A DNA stretch of 64,000 bases, taken from contig CP154954.1 of the NCBI GenBank assembly GCA_039621445.1, positions 6,273,425 to 6,337,424 of the forward strand, read 5' to 3'. The position numbers and the translations under genes were made by a program. This document shows, piece after piece, positions 51,064-63,647 of the stretch. The stretch comes from Euglena gracilis (taxonomy: Eukaryota; Euglenida; Euglenophyceae; Euglenales). The notes beneath the pieces were generated by a model. The model worked only from the letters and a program-made list of their open reading frames with translations. It had not been told where the DNA came from and did no database searches. Positions within the stretch are counted from its first letter, which is position 1; each line of letters opens with the position of its first letter.

Positions 51064-52629
51064 TGCCGCGTCCGAACGTAATCATCCTCAACCTCAACCC
51101 CAGCTCCCTCAACCCCCACACCAACCCCATCATCCAGTTCAACCACGCTACCAGCCAAGACCCATCAACCCAGGGGACTGGTCCCAGAAGGACCTGGGGA
51201 TGGACATCCCGCAGCTGCTGCAATGAGGAAGCAGACCCAACCAGGGAAATGCTCATGGTGGCCAAGGGGCCAATGACAGGAGAGCCAGTTCAGGAGGGCC
51301 CTCTTTGTCAAGTCCACTGCTGGCATGGTCTCTGGTCACATGACACCACATTTGTTCCCCTCTACCATATTTGCTGATTCACATGTCCCCTACCCCCCAG
51401 CATAATGTCTGGCTACTGCCTTTCATTTCTTTGGGATTGTTTTCAGAACACTGGGGTTGGATGATGACTTTCATACTCGTTGGCTACAACAAACTTTTAT
51501 GAGGCATTCCCCCCATCCTGCTTGGCTTTTGCTCCAACAAACACTTCTGAGGCACACACCTTCAAACCACTCAACCCAATCAATCAGTGGCCTTCTGGGG
51601 ACTGACACCAGAGCCTCCCCATCTGAGACCCACACATTTTGGCCCTGACCCTCAGCCATCAACAGCCCACCCAGTACTGCATCCTGGCCCAGTACATCCT
51701 GGCCCAGCAGTTTATCTATCATTGTGGGCCTTGTGGGCCTTTGGAGCAGTTCCTCAACTGCCCATAGATCCAGGACTTCCTCCACCGGTGTGCCTTTATG
51801 GCCCTGCTCAACCTGTTCAGCTGATCAGACAACCCAGAGCCCCCCCCCCCCCCGGCATCAATATTCGAAGAAATATCTCCCTGCAACGAACATTTCAGCC
51901 CCAGCCTTTTGTTTCATCCGTGCCCAAAATTGTCATCAGCTTAGCACCCCCAGACATCGGGAAATTCCAGCCAGTTTTTTCATCCCTGGCCAACATTGTG
52001 ATCAGTTTGGCAACCCCAGAGCTTTGAGAAAACCAGCCTGTTGTTCCATCCCTGACCAACTTCGTGATCATTTTTTCAACCCCAGGGCTCTGAAAAAACG
52101 AGCCTGCTGCTCCATCCCTGGCAAACATTATGATCAGTTTGGCAACCCCAGAGCTTTGGAAACACCAGCCTGTTGTTCCGTTCATGCCTGACATTGTGAC
52201 CAATTTTCCAACCCCAGAGCTCTGGAAGCATGGAATCACTTAAATGCACTTTTTGACCGTTTGTGGCCCCCCTCAGCAGGTTTCTCCATGAAGCAACTTC
52301 AGTCCCATGCCGGTTGGACAAAAGGCCCCCCCCCTCTGGGTGCAAGTGACCCCTGCACATTGCACATGCAGCTTATCTATCACCCTGGCAAGTGGAGGCA
52401 CACACCTAACAACTCCTACAACTCGATTTGTTTCACATGACAGCCCTTTGCCTGCATCCTTTCTGCGAAGCCATCCCCTTTCACACGGGCCAACATTCAT
52501 TCACGAACCCGCCCCCCCCCCATGGTACGTTCCAAACTCCAAAAACCAAAGTGATTACTCAAAACCTCCTGAGTTGCCCAGTTTGCTCTTCCAATGAACC
52601 CAAACAGGAACCCTCCCCCCCCCAGTGGT
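51064..52629. other. Unrecognised stretch with repeats, copy B
   Basis: Equivalent to 9439-11005, including the 66-bp array (51895-52237). C runs are longer at about 51840 and shorter at 52326 than in copy A. Confidence 0.4.
51895..52237. repeat. About 66-bp tandem repeat, five units, copy B
   Basis: Same units and order as 10270-10612. Confidence 0.8.
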
Positions 52630-54208
52630 ATGTTCCAAACTCCAAAAACCAAAGTGATCACTCAAAACCCCCTGAGTTGCCCAGTTTGCACTTGCAATTA
52701 TCCGAAACAGGAAACCGTCCAGCAAGTTTTGCACCCATGTTTAGCAATTACCGCGCCTCTTACTCCAAAGGATTTGAAATTCACCAAAAGCTGCCTTTCT
52801 CACACCAACGAAAACTCCAGGTCTTTACCCCAGCCGATCTCACACCAGCACCCACCATCTCGTAACCTCCGAATCGCAAAGAACAACAAAATACCCCAAA
52901 CCTGCCGATCTGAGACCCACGTTAACTCAAGGCTAAAACCCCAGCCGATCTCGCACCAACACCCTCCATTCCACCAATTTCTCAAAATGACCAAAAGCCG
53001 CCGACCACAGACCCCCGGCAACTCAGTGCTACAATCTCTGCCTGTGTCGCATTATTCCCCAGCTTCTCCGCCAAACTCAGCAACCTCAACGTGCCGCCCA
53101 ACACCAAACTGCCAGCGGGCACCGAGGATGAGCAGGCTCCAGTCCCCAGCTTCTCCGCCCAAAAGAGCAACGCCAACGCGCTGCCCAATACAAAACTGCC
53201 GGCTGGTGCCCACGATGCCCACGATGAGCAAACACCAGGCCCCCAAAAATCTGTAGGCAGGGCACTTCCCGGTGTTGCACTTCTCCAAAGTCGCTCTGGA
53301 AAACCTGTTACTACAAGCAGGAGATGTGGAGCAAAACCCAGGGCCTGCAAATGGGCCGTCTTCCCAAATGCCCACCGAGACAGTCTGGGACACCACAGAG
53401 CGGTTGGGGCAAATAGGGCAAATCTGGTGTTTCTGCTTACATACCACACGAGCTTCCGGTCCGGCAAGCAACCACAAAAACTGTCCCAGCATAGTGCTCG
53501 ATGTGTGTTGTGTGGCTCCAGCATTCGCCACCAAGGTTTCGAATCTCTGCGCTTGCACCGCTGCCAACAGCATGCCGCTCGTGCCTCCACTCAATCCCCT
53601 TTTCACGTCCTAGACACTTCACGCTGGTCCTCGGAAGAGCTGGGCCAATGGAAAATGGAACCTGGTGGAAGGCAGACTGCGACGTGTGCCGGCGGCACTG
53701 GGTAACTTGTAACCTTGCAATACTACTCAGGCATGAATCACTGTGCCAACCACGCCAGTGGGACCCCGACTACGACGCCGATCCAAGCCCCCTACCCTCC
53801 CCACCATCATCACAGACTCCCCCACCCGACAACCACAACTATAGCACTGGAACACAACAACAGCAACAGCATCAGCAAATGCAAACACAGCCACAGGCAC
53901 ACCCTCATCAACATTCACAATACCACAGCTGTTCTAGCCAGCCCCAAAGGCTCTGCCACCACACTCCCCAAATACCGTCAGGCAGAGGCGCAGCCATTTT
54001 GACTCACGGGGACGTGCAAAAGAAACCAGTACCGGAAGAACACAGAACAACAAACACCTCGCCCAAACACACCCTCCTCGGACCACAGTCTCGACCAAGG
54101 CCATATCCCTATCGCAACCTCACCCCACCAGCGAGGCTCTCGGACTACATGCTCGACCCCCCATGGGTCAACTGGGTTCTGCAATCACTGCAGGTGCCCC
54201 CAGAACAT
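52630..54208 (+). pseudogene. L1 N-terminal region with 2A and Cys/His clusters, copy B
   Basis: GDVEQNPGP is at 53320-53346, preceded by LLLQA. The in-frame TAG ahead of it and the two Cys/His clusters are as in copy A. Confidence 0.55.
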
Positions 54209-54524
54209 CACCACACAGTGGATGCATTCGCGAGCTGCCACAACACGCAACTTCGTGAGTAATGGGACGAAAACATAGATTGCTTCACCAAGGACTGGTG
54301 CACAGACAAGGCCTTGTGGATGAACCCACCATTCAATCCAAATCCCAGCCGTTACTCAGCGTCTGCTCACCGCCGGGGGACACGCAGTGTTGCTGGCGCC
54401 AGCTTGGTCCCAATCCCTGCGTTCTCTACAACAACTTTGTACGCGCACGGCAATCCTCCCACCAGTTCCCCTATTTCGCGTGAGGGGGACAGTACTGATG
54501 CCTGCACCACCCTGGAGAACACAT
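54209..54524 (+). pseudogene. L1 Dam-like domain, copy B
   Basis: VDAFASCHNTQLRE, TAA 54260, WDENIDCF and ALWMNPPFNP, then a frameshift, as in copy A. One Ala to Thr change. Confidence 0.6.
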
Positions 54525-55297
54525 GCTTTCTCTGTCTCCCGCCCAAATCCCTCTCCCAGAGACCCCCTAGCACCCCTACGACTCTCGCACTCTCCACCTG
54601 CTTCCTCTGCCATCAGCTCAGATACCCCTCCGCCAGACCCGGGCACTCCTCCACGACCCTCTCACCCACCGCCAGTACTTCACTACAGAAATGACTTTCC
54701 ATTATGCCGATCAACCGATTTGCCCCCTTTGACATCCTGGGCCTTCGCACAAAATAACGCAAAATGGATCTCCTTCGTACACTTCGCGGGCCGCGTTTTC
54801 GTCCTCGAAAGATGATTCCTTTGGGACATCAGATTCGGCCCCCCCTGGCCGTGCAGTTCATGTGGAGGGAAGCACTGGTTCTGGGATTGCCACCCTCAGC
54901 AGCGTGCCACAGCATTCTTGCATCCTCTGCGCCACACAGCACGTCCATCCCCACCATTCGTGTCCTGCCAGTGCAAGGTGCCTGCGACCATTCAGTCCTA
55001 CCCAACAGAACCTGCACAGACTGACAGGGCCGCGGCTCACTCATGACCTGTGAAGACATCGAAGAAAAACCAGGACCACTCCGATCCCCACCTTCCTTGC
55101 GTGGCCCCCTCCATCACTGCGGACCCCCGTGCACACCCCTACGGCCACTACACCTCAGCCCACAACTGAACGAACTTCGAGCCTGCCAAAACGAGAAATA
55201 GACCCTACTTCGGAAAAGTCCCCGCGGACAGCGCCCGAAGGGCACTGGGAGAGGTTCACTCCTCACCTGCGGAGACGTGGAAGAAATCCCAGGACCC
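54525..55297 (+). pseudogene. L1 knuckle and two in-frame 2A-like motifs, copy B
   Basis: EDIEEKPGP starts at 55052 and GDVEEIPGP at 55271, exactly 73 codons apart in the same frame, with one TAG between. In copy A one extra A in a run near 13590 breaks this phase. Both motifs lack the Asn of the strict consensus. Confidence 0.6.
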
Positions 55298-57017
55298 GCA
55301 GCACCCACGACGGCGCAAAACAAGTCATGCAAACGCAAGGAACGATCCAGCTCCGCCTCCACTCGATGACCAGCAGACAACGCAGACACCACTGACCGCC
55401 TGAACGACCTAGCCCACCCATGGGAAGGCAGAGACGCAGCAACCGTAGCAGACTCGGCGGGCAAAGAAAGCAACCTGAGAAACAACGCCAGATGCGGGAT
55501 AACCATCAGTGCGAGACCTTGCCCAATTGAGGACATCCTACAGCTCCGCGTGAACACCATAATGCATGTCCCCGCAACTCTCCAAACCACGATATGAGAC
55601 ATCCTTGGAGCCGCCCTCGACGCATACACAAGCAACCCAACCGACGACGGGCTCTTTGCAATCCTGGCTTTCCCCAGATTGGTGCTCCGCACAGTAAATG
55701 CGAAAGGTACACACGCCCCCGATGAACTCGCCTCGGCAATTGGAAGACGAAACGGCCTGTTCCGATCCGGCGAGTACGGCACGTTACTGACAGAGCTCCA
55801 CTCAGCACAGAAATCCGCAATTTCAAACGCCACAGCGCTAATTAAAACCAGAGCGGAAAAACGGGCAAGAACAGAACCCTCCAGCCTACCAGACCGAACC
55901 CTGCAGAGAGTCAAAACGCTCACAGGGGAAGGAGGCCCAGCCAAAGCACTCCAACTATTACTCTCCGAAGGTTCCCACAAACCACAGGACCCACAGGTGT
56001 GGAACAAACTGGAAGCCCTTCACCCAAACGGTAAGCCGGTGGACCTGAACAACCTCCCCGCCAAGATCACACCGTTCCAGGATGGACAATCAATCTCGTG
56101 GGAACCAATCCTGCATGAGGCAATCCTGAAATTCCCTCGGACTTCATCCCCAGGACCTTCTGGGCTCCGCCCTGTTCACCTGCAAGACGCAATCAAGCGC
56201 CCAGGCAGAGGAGCACAGCTAATTACAGCACTCGCCAAAATGACCAACACCTGGGTGAATGGGGACCTCCCTGCTGCACACTCCCCGTTCTGGTGCGGCG
56301 CCAACCTGACTCCGCTCAGAAAAAAGGATGACGGTGTCAGACCGGTGGCAGTGGGTGAGACCATACGGAGGTTGATTGGCAAAGCCCTCTTGGTAACAGG
56401 CACGGCAAAAGACCAGGTCAGCAAGCTCCAAACCACACAAGTCGGCGTTGGGGTCACAAATGCAGCAGAATCAGTGGCAGTAGGCTTTCAGCACCTGGTG
56501 CACAAACTGGACCCAGCCGGCAATTGGGCAAGTTTGCAACTGAACTTCTCCAACGCCTTCAATTGCATAGACAGGTCACACCTGCTGCTCGAGGCAACAA
56601 CCAGAACGCCCTGCCTCTTCAACTACCTCAATTTCGCGTACAAGAACCCTGCCGCCCTATTCTGCGCTGGCAAAATCCTCTGGTCCCGCTGCGGAACTCA
56701 CCAGGGCTGCCCACTTGACCCAGTCGGCTTCTGCGTTGGTCTGCAACCTCTGGCAGAGACCATCAGAAACAAAGCGGAGCTACTCTGGAGTTCGTGGTAT
56801 CTGAATGATGGTATCATGGTAGGCCAACCCGACAAACTGCAGAAAGTCATCTCCTTCCTCCAGGGCGAAGCCACACGCCGCGGACTCCAACTGAACCTCC
56901 GAAAGTGTGTGGTATGGGGGCCAGCTGGCAACCTAATCACCTCCGCACCAGATATGACCGTCATACCATGGCAAGAACATTCAGGGATCACGTATTGGGA
57001 GTTCCAGTGGATTTATT
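55298..57017 (+). pseudogene. L1 reverse transcriptase, copy B
   Basis: As 13675-15394, open from the in-frame TGA near 55595 to the G run. Motif A LQLNFSNAFN and motif C YLNDG carry Asn at both catalytic aspartate positions, as in copy A. Confidence 0.85.
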
Positions 57018-57018
57018 C

Positions 57019-57243
57019 GGGGGGGGGGGGAGCGGGCACTCAACTGTAAGAGGCCGCCAGTCGTGTGGGGATCAGGGCCGCAGGGTTGGTACCACTACCC
57101 CCCCCCCCTTATTTGAGCACACCTCCGGAGGCCCAAACGGTAGACTGGGGGGGGGGGGTAGTGGGTAGTCGGCCGACTAGTCGGCCGACCAATTGGGTAG
57201 TCGGCCGACTAATTGGTCGGCCGACTAGTCGGCGGACCAATTC
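57019..57243. repeat. G-run-bounded insertion with TCGGCCGA palindromes, copy B
   Basis: Equivalent to 15396-15615, with runs of 12 G, 11 C and 12 G against 10, 10 and 11 in copy A. Confidence 0.75.
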
Positions 57244-58537
57244 CCACAAGCCACCAAAAGACAGCTGAAGCGTGGGTTGCGGCCACACGGAAAATTGAAC
57301 ACGCAGCAGACATTGTAACCCAAATGACAGATGCCAAAATTTCTCATCACCTGCTACGCTCCTGTCTTGACGGTTGCAAAGTGAACCACCTGCTCCGCGC
57401 CTCCAACAGCTACCTCTGTAAAGAAGCAGTCACCCGATCTTCGGAAACCATTCTTCAAGCTTTTGAGAACGTCGTTGGAGTGCCTCTGAACACCACACAG
57501 AGACTGCAAGAAGCACTGCCACTCACCCTCACACAACCAAGCAGCGGAACGTACAGCAGCCCTTTGTGCCTTTTACACAGAAGGATATCAGAGAATCGGT
57601 TTGCCTCAGTATGCAACAGACCCAGTGGCAGATCTCATTGAACCACCCCTCAAAAACTTGTGTGCTGCCCTGCCCAACCACTCGACAGCCCCGAGACTGC
57701 TGGGGAATCTGGCCCACACCAAGACCTCCGGAAAAAATGAACAATCCCAAAAATGGTGGTCCACAGAAATAGGAAAAACCACAATGGACAACCTCATCAA
57801 CCAATGCAAACCACGAGACCAGGCCTGCCTTTTGGAACAATCCTCAGGAATTGGACATGGTTGTATGGTCTCTCCACCGTCCCCCGCCCTGCACACTGTC
57901 TTCTCAAGTGACGAGTACTGTCTTGGCCTCAAATGGTGGCTCGGAATGCCCATCATAGACGACGACACGCAGAAATGCCAAGGCTGCCCCACTGGACAGG
58001 GAAGGGGACCACCTCATCTGTTGCCCACGAAACAACTTCACTGTCAGACACACGGCTGTTCAGGATGCAATTTTCACCCTCCTATCCTCCACAGGCCAAG
58101 GTGTCCAGAAGGAAGTCACAATCCCCAATGCCCCCGATGCCAATCTGCGCCCCGCTGATCTCTTACTGGCATGCTTCCAGGATTGCAAGCCCACAGCCCT
58201 CGGCGTCACGATCTGTCATGCATGGCAGATCCCAGAACAAAGTACCTCACGGGAACGATGGAGGTCTTTTCTTCGACGCAAAGAATCTGCCAAGCACACT
58301 AAATATTACGTCACCTGCCAAAATGCAGGTTGGTCTTTCACCACCTTGGCAATGGGCACATGGGGAGGCCTCGGCCCAGAGGGCGCCCGCTTGCTCGGTC
58401 GCATCTTCAAACGAGCCACGGCGACGCAAGAAGGAGAAATAGGGGAACTCAAGCAGGCCGAATGCTATCAGGCCGTCGCTGTCGCACTCACCCGCCAAAT
58501 CTGGCAACTCCTCCGAGTGAAACACACCGTCCGCTAA
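57244..58537 (+). pseudogene. L1 thumb, CCHC and endonuclease, copy B
   Basis: As 15616-16909, ending KHTVR and TAA. One extra A near 57737 (GKNEQS frame) lengthens the open frame at 57601-58158 relative to copy A. ALGVTI lacks the acidic nuclease residue. Confidence 0.75.
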
Positions 58538-58723
58538 ACATGCACACCGCTAGCCACAAAATGCTCCACCAGCAGCGTCACACAGAGCACAAACAGCCAA
58601 ATGCGTACTACTTCGGGAAGCCGAGAGACAAACAGGGAACCTCCTCGCCATCAAAAGACACAAACACGCCCCGCCAGGCGAACACCCGACACACCCCTCG
58701 CGCCACGTAACATATAGGAAGTG

Positions 58724-58992
58724 GGTCTTGCCCACGGGCCGAACAGCAGGGGCACCATACACAAACACACCCCGCCATTCAAACACCCCCCCTCCCCCGC
58801 CAAGGTATATATATGGATCGTTGGTCTTGCCCACGGTCTCCTAACCAGCTGACCGCCAACAATGCCTATACTTGCAGTGTACACTACCATCAGTATAACC
58901 TACCCGCGATATAACCTACCCGCGGCACAGGAAGTCACAAGAGGGTTCCTCTTGTGGCGCGGGCCAAAAGAAACGATACCCTGGGCCCAGGG
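58724..58992 (+). promoter_or_regulatory. L1 3' region with hairpins, copy B
   Basis: Same inverted repeats as 17096-17364, including the 9-bp hairpin at about 58936-58956 and the CCCTGGGCCCAGGG palindrome. Confidence 0.4.
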
Positions 58993-59028
58993 CACGGTTC
59001 GGGTGAAGCTGTGCTACCCACCGTGAAT

Positions 59029-62000
59029 TCTCAACCGTCCTTTGTAGCTTTTCTGCTTGTTTTTTTTCGACATGTCACATGGCTGACATGTCCCCTGGTG
59101 GGGTTCTAGTTACAAGCTGGGATTATAAAGTACAAGTTTTCAAGTTTCAACTTTCTGTACAACATTGTAAGTCCAAGGACAATACTTGTTTGCAAGAGCA
59201 TAGGTACGCTGGTGGACAGTGCTTCTAGCCTCAGTGCTGGGGCTTCTTTGGCCGTATGCTGCTGGTTACTGCAGAATTGACTTTAAGTCGGTCTGTTTTA
59301 CTTTTTGTGAACTGTTTTGTTTCTTGCCTTTTCTTTTTGTTTCTGTTTACAAAATAGCCCCAGAACAAAGGAAACCGAGGAACTTCGGTCTGTTTTTGCA
59401 AAGCTCCCATTCAGATTGTGCCAGTGTGCTAAATGTGAAAGGGATTTTGAAGATTTTGAAGATTTTTGGGCCACAGGTGGTGGCCAGTTTTGGGCCACAT
59501 GTGTTGGCCAGTTTTGGGCCAGATGTGGTGGCCAGTTTTGGGCCAGATGGTGCCAGATTTTGACCAGAAACCTTTTTGTCCTGAGATGCTCGTTTTCTTC
59601 TGAAACTTGTTTTTTTTGTTTCTTGAATTCTTTTTTTCCTGTGCAACAATTTCTCTTGCTCAAAAAACCTAAACATTTGGGGGGGTTCGGTTTTTGAGTA
59701 TGGCAAATGGGTAAGTTTTGGAGGGTTTGTAGTGGGCAAATGGGTAAGTATTGGAGGGTTTGTAGTGGGCAGTTTTGGAAAGATGGGTGGCCATGTTTTT
59801 TGCCACATTTGCTGGCGATATTTTCCCAACGAGGCGAACGAGTGGCCACAGGTTTTTTTGGGCGGGGGTGCCTCCGGCCGGTACGTCTTTTGTCCTCCCG
59901 TGCGGGTTAAAGCCAACAGGCGGGCCGTATTTCGGTCCGAACGTTCACCCGGGTGCACTTCGGGCTTCAACTTAGGCCCCCTCCGGTGCACACATTCATT
60001 CCTGATTCAGCCGTCACTGCGTACGGCGTGCGTGTTGTTTGGTCTTGATAGCCGGCATGTTGGCTGGCTAGGTTGGTCTGCCAGCCGGCTAGGTTGGTCC
60101 GTCCAGCCGGTTAGGTTGGTCCGGCCAAACGCCCCCCTTCAATGACCCGCGTTTTACAACGCAGCCCTTCGGTGAGAGACTGCCCGATAACCGCCAAAGG
60201 CTTGGGAAAAGTTCCTCTCGGTGCGCATGTGCACATGCGGGCACGACAGTCCTCCATCTCCGGCGGCGGTGTAAACAAAACAGCGAGCCCCGTAGCGACG
60301 CATGATGACCCACGTGGCAGAGGATCCACCATCTTCCTCAACCACAATCTGAGGAACTAGTGCCCGGAAGCCACTCCGGCAGCCGATCAATCGCGGCCCC
60401 ACCTCGCACCCTTCATTAGCTCACATCTTTTCCCCTTTTCCCTGCCCTCCCATCGCCTGGCCCTAGCACAGACTATCGCTTCTGTACATAGCCTTACCCC
60501 TGGAACACATCAAATCCAGTAGGCTGTGCCTCTGGTCGGTGGACTCGGTTCGCGCCACCTCCGTTGTTGTAGTGTGTCTTTTTGTCCATGCACAACAAGC
60601 GTTTCGTTTGTTCGCCGGCCACACCCCTGTGTGCCGCCGGTCGCACGCGCGACCGGCGAGTCCCGGTGGGCCGAGGGCCCGGGGGGTACTCGCCGTCGTG
60701 GAAAACCACCAACAGCCAGGGGGTGGGTTTTTCCGGGGTGGGGCCTGCGCTTTCTCCGAGGGTTGGTGGGCTCAAGCCAACCCCCGTTTGTTTCACTCAG
60801 GTATTTTCCCCAACCCCTGCCGGTGCGTAGGATCGTTTTTTTAATGTTTTCTGAAAATTTGGTGAACACCGAAAAATCTGCCATTTGCAATGAAATAGAA
60901 CTTTTCTCTCTGAAATCTCACTTTTCTCTCTTTCTCTCTCTCACACTCTCTTGCACATCTTGAAGAAAAAACCAACCCACTGAATTCTGAAATGAATTCC
61001 AACCCACTGGAGAAGCAATCACACTGTTGGAAATCTGTGAGAGTGACTGAATGTGATAAAAAACAACAACCTGGGGCAAGGAAGAGGGGTATAGGGAATA
61101 GAAGCGGCGGTGAGGGTGGCGGTGTTGTAGGGTCTCCTTCTTGATTTCAATACCAAATTGACTTCAACAACTCCACCAACAATGTAATGACCAACAATGT
61201 AACTGTCAATTTCAATTCAACAATGTGATTGATCAAATCCAATTCAATGTATTTCCTCTTTGCCAAATAATGGGGAAAACCCCTCAAGTTCTGTGAAAAA
61301 TGACAAATTTGAAGGCGCTTAGAAATTTGACCCGCTTCCAATTTAAGTCGCGGGTTTCTCTAACTGATTGGCTGTTACCCACGACTTTGTAATTTACGCT
61401 TTCTGGCAATTTTTGGCTGCCGGCGAAAGCCGGCGGCCGACACCCCCTCCCTTGCAACCTTAGTCGGACACCAAAAATTCGCCCCCCCCCGTTCCTCAAC
61501 AACAGGGGGAAAATCCTCCATTCGGCACTATTTCATCCAAAGCCTATGTCCCACACCCATTCTCCCTTGAATCAACAAATGGGAAACAAACTTCAGGCAC
61601 TATGGCTTTCAAGTGCCTTCAAACCTTTGGGAAAGACTCGGTTCACCAACCAACGAATATTAGGCTGCCCCCCCCGCTTCTCACGGGTGGTATGAGGGTC
61701 TTCACCAAGATCTGCCCCCCCCTTCCAACGGGTCGGGGGTTTTTGGTAAAATTTCGGTTGGCGCCCCCCCCCTTCGGGTCGGGAGGATTTTTTGGTTCAA
61801 ATTCGTCAAGCCCCCCCCCCCTCCTCGGGCAGGGGGATTTTTGTCAAAAAATCAAGCGCACCCCCCCCTTTTCGGGCCGGGGGGATTTTTGTCAAAAAAA
61901 TCATGCCCCCCCCCCTCTCCTCAGGTCGGGGGGATTTTTGTCAAACCGAACGGGGGCTCATAATGTGACCAAGGACTCCCAACCACAATGTAACCCATCA

Positions 62001-62353
62001 TCTCAAAGAATCAATCTCCAAACCCTAATAACACCGGGAGGGAAGAGGAGGGGACGGCAAATATAGAAAGTGCGGTGCGGCAATGAGCGCAGTGTGGCGA
62101 ATATAATAGCAATGCGGCGGCGAATGCACTGAGGTGCCCCTTGCACTCCTGGCCCCCTTGCGGGGCCTTTTTCTACCTTTCTCCATTCTCCTTGGCAAAT
62201 TCTTGCATTTGTACATTCTCTCATTTACACGCTCATGCGTGTGTGCGTGCACTCACACCCACACGGACGTGCAAATCCGGTTTTTGAATTTTAAAAACAG
62301 CACTTTGCCTTCCCATTAGGCTCACCGTAGAGCCTTGGACAGGGCCTTATGGC
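59029..62353. other. Long non-coding, repeat-rich stretch, copy B
   Basis: Equivalent to 17401-20726. The short tandem repeats (about 59466-60128) and the C-run array (about 61662-61957) are retained. No gene recognised. Confidence 0.45.
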
Positions 62354-62923
62354 TCACCTTAGAGCCTACGGCCCACCGTCAATTTTAAGTTCGGACATTA
62401 TGTCCATTTTCACTTTTTTCTCACGGCAATACTTCACAAACTCCCCACTGAACCTGTGAATAAAATTCCCAGCCGGTTCCCAGGTCTGCTCCCCGTCTTC
62501 ATATCCGACCCACTTTGTTTAAAACTCCCACTTTCCATCCTTTCCTTTCCGATGCCTTAGAATTTTCTCCACCTCCCACTCATCAGGTAATGCCTCTTCT
62601 TCTTTTTCGGTACGTTTATAATAAAAAAGAGGCACCCCTTTCCCTTCAACTTGGGGTTCCCGATACTCCTTCAAAAAACTCCTATGAGCTTTTGTCTCCA
62701 CCCCAGGTTTCATTTCGATTACATAACTTCGTTCCCCTTCTCTACCCTTCACGACCCCAGGTCCCACCCACCTAGAGTCAAGCTTCTCACCCGACCCTTC
62801 GGGTCTCCTACACCAAACCATCATCCCCACCTTTAGGGGTTCCATTTCTTTCCTCCCCTTATTTATCCTTGCCACCTCCTCCTCAATGCTTTTTGTTGAG
62901 TATCCTAGCCACCCTCCCATCAA
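62354..62923 (-). CDS. G2 integrase C-terminus and chromodomain, copy B
   Basis: As 20727-21296, with the same TAA (62519) splitting the chromodomain between KWEF and TKWVGYED. Confidence 0.82.
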
Positions 62924-63647
62924 TGTCTTGCATCGTTCGGAAAAAATCTACCGAATCCTCACATTCTTTGGGTGGTTGGTAGGGTACCCCTGCTAATGGT
63001 CGTTCCCTTCCATGTAGAATTTCATATGGGCTGAACCCGCTTTCCCCCTTTACGTCGTGAATTCGGTCCACAGCTTGGGGTAAAGCTTCAACCCAATTAA
63101 TTTTTTCTTTCACGTACAAATTTCTCAACACCTCCATTACCTGTTGTCCGGCTCTCTCAATCCTCCCGTTTGCTTGGTGGTGGTATGCTTGGGAATATGC
63201 TTGCCTAATCCCCAAAAGTGCACACATGTTTTTCCACCAAGTTCTTGTGAAATGGCTCCCTTGGTCACTTGAGATGACCGAGGGAACCCCAAAAGGCCTC
63301 AACTGATGTTTCACCATTTCCTTAGCCAACTTGGCACCGGTTAATCCCTTGTCCTTGCATGCAACCCCCACAATCCATCCCGAATGCCTATCCACACAAA
63401 GGGCTAGGGTGTCATACTCCCCCCCATCGTGTAAAACCCTTGGCATTCGAAACAAATCGATGGCAACACTTATCATTAGTGCAGGGGGTATGGGTGTGGA
63501 CTCGATCGGTCCTTTCAAACTCTTCCCCCTCACACTCGCTTGGCATGTGAAACAATTTTTGCTGCACTTTTGGTTGAGTTGTTTTGCAGCCTTTTCATCA
63601 GCCCAAACAAAACGGATTGCATGTGTTTCCAACTTTTTCAGGGCCAA
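62883..63647 (-). CDS. G2 integrase core with intact entry from the zinc domain, copy B
   Basis: Open for 254 codons from ALKKLETHAIRFVWADEKAA through CSKNCFTCQAS to the complete DDE core (CVDRHSG, SSDQGSHF, GRIERAGQQ). One base less than copy A near 63619 removes the frameshift seen there. Residues near the core differ slightly (KHQLRPFG for KSQWRPFG). Confidence 0.9.
   Translation of the reverse strand: MALKKLETHAIRFVWADEKAAKQLNQKCSKNCFTCQASVRGKSLKGPIESTPIPPALMISVAIDLFRMPRVLHDGGEYDTLALCVDRHSGWIVGVACKDKGLTGAKLAKEMVKHQLRPFGVPSVISSDQGSHFTRTWWKNMCALLGIRQAYSQAYHHQANGRIERAGQQVMEVLRNLYVKEKINWVEALPQAVDRIHDVKGESGFSPYEILHGRERPLAGVPYQPPKECEDSVDFFRTMQDIDGRVARILNKKH

Larger units (their letters stand above)
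52630..59028 (+). mobile_element. 2A-bearing non-LTR retroelement L1, copy B
   Basis: Same order as 11006-17400. It keeps the RT motif A and C losses, the G-run insertion and the frameshifts, so these predate the duplication. One base fewer between the second and third 2A-like motifs puts them in one frame here. Confidence 0.75.
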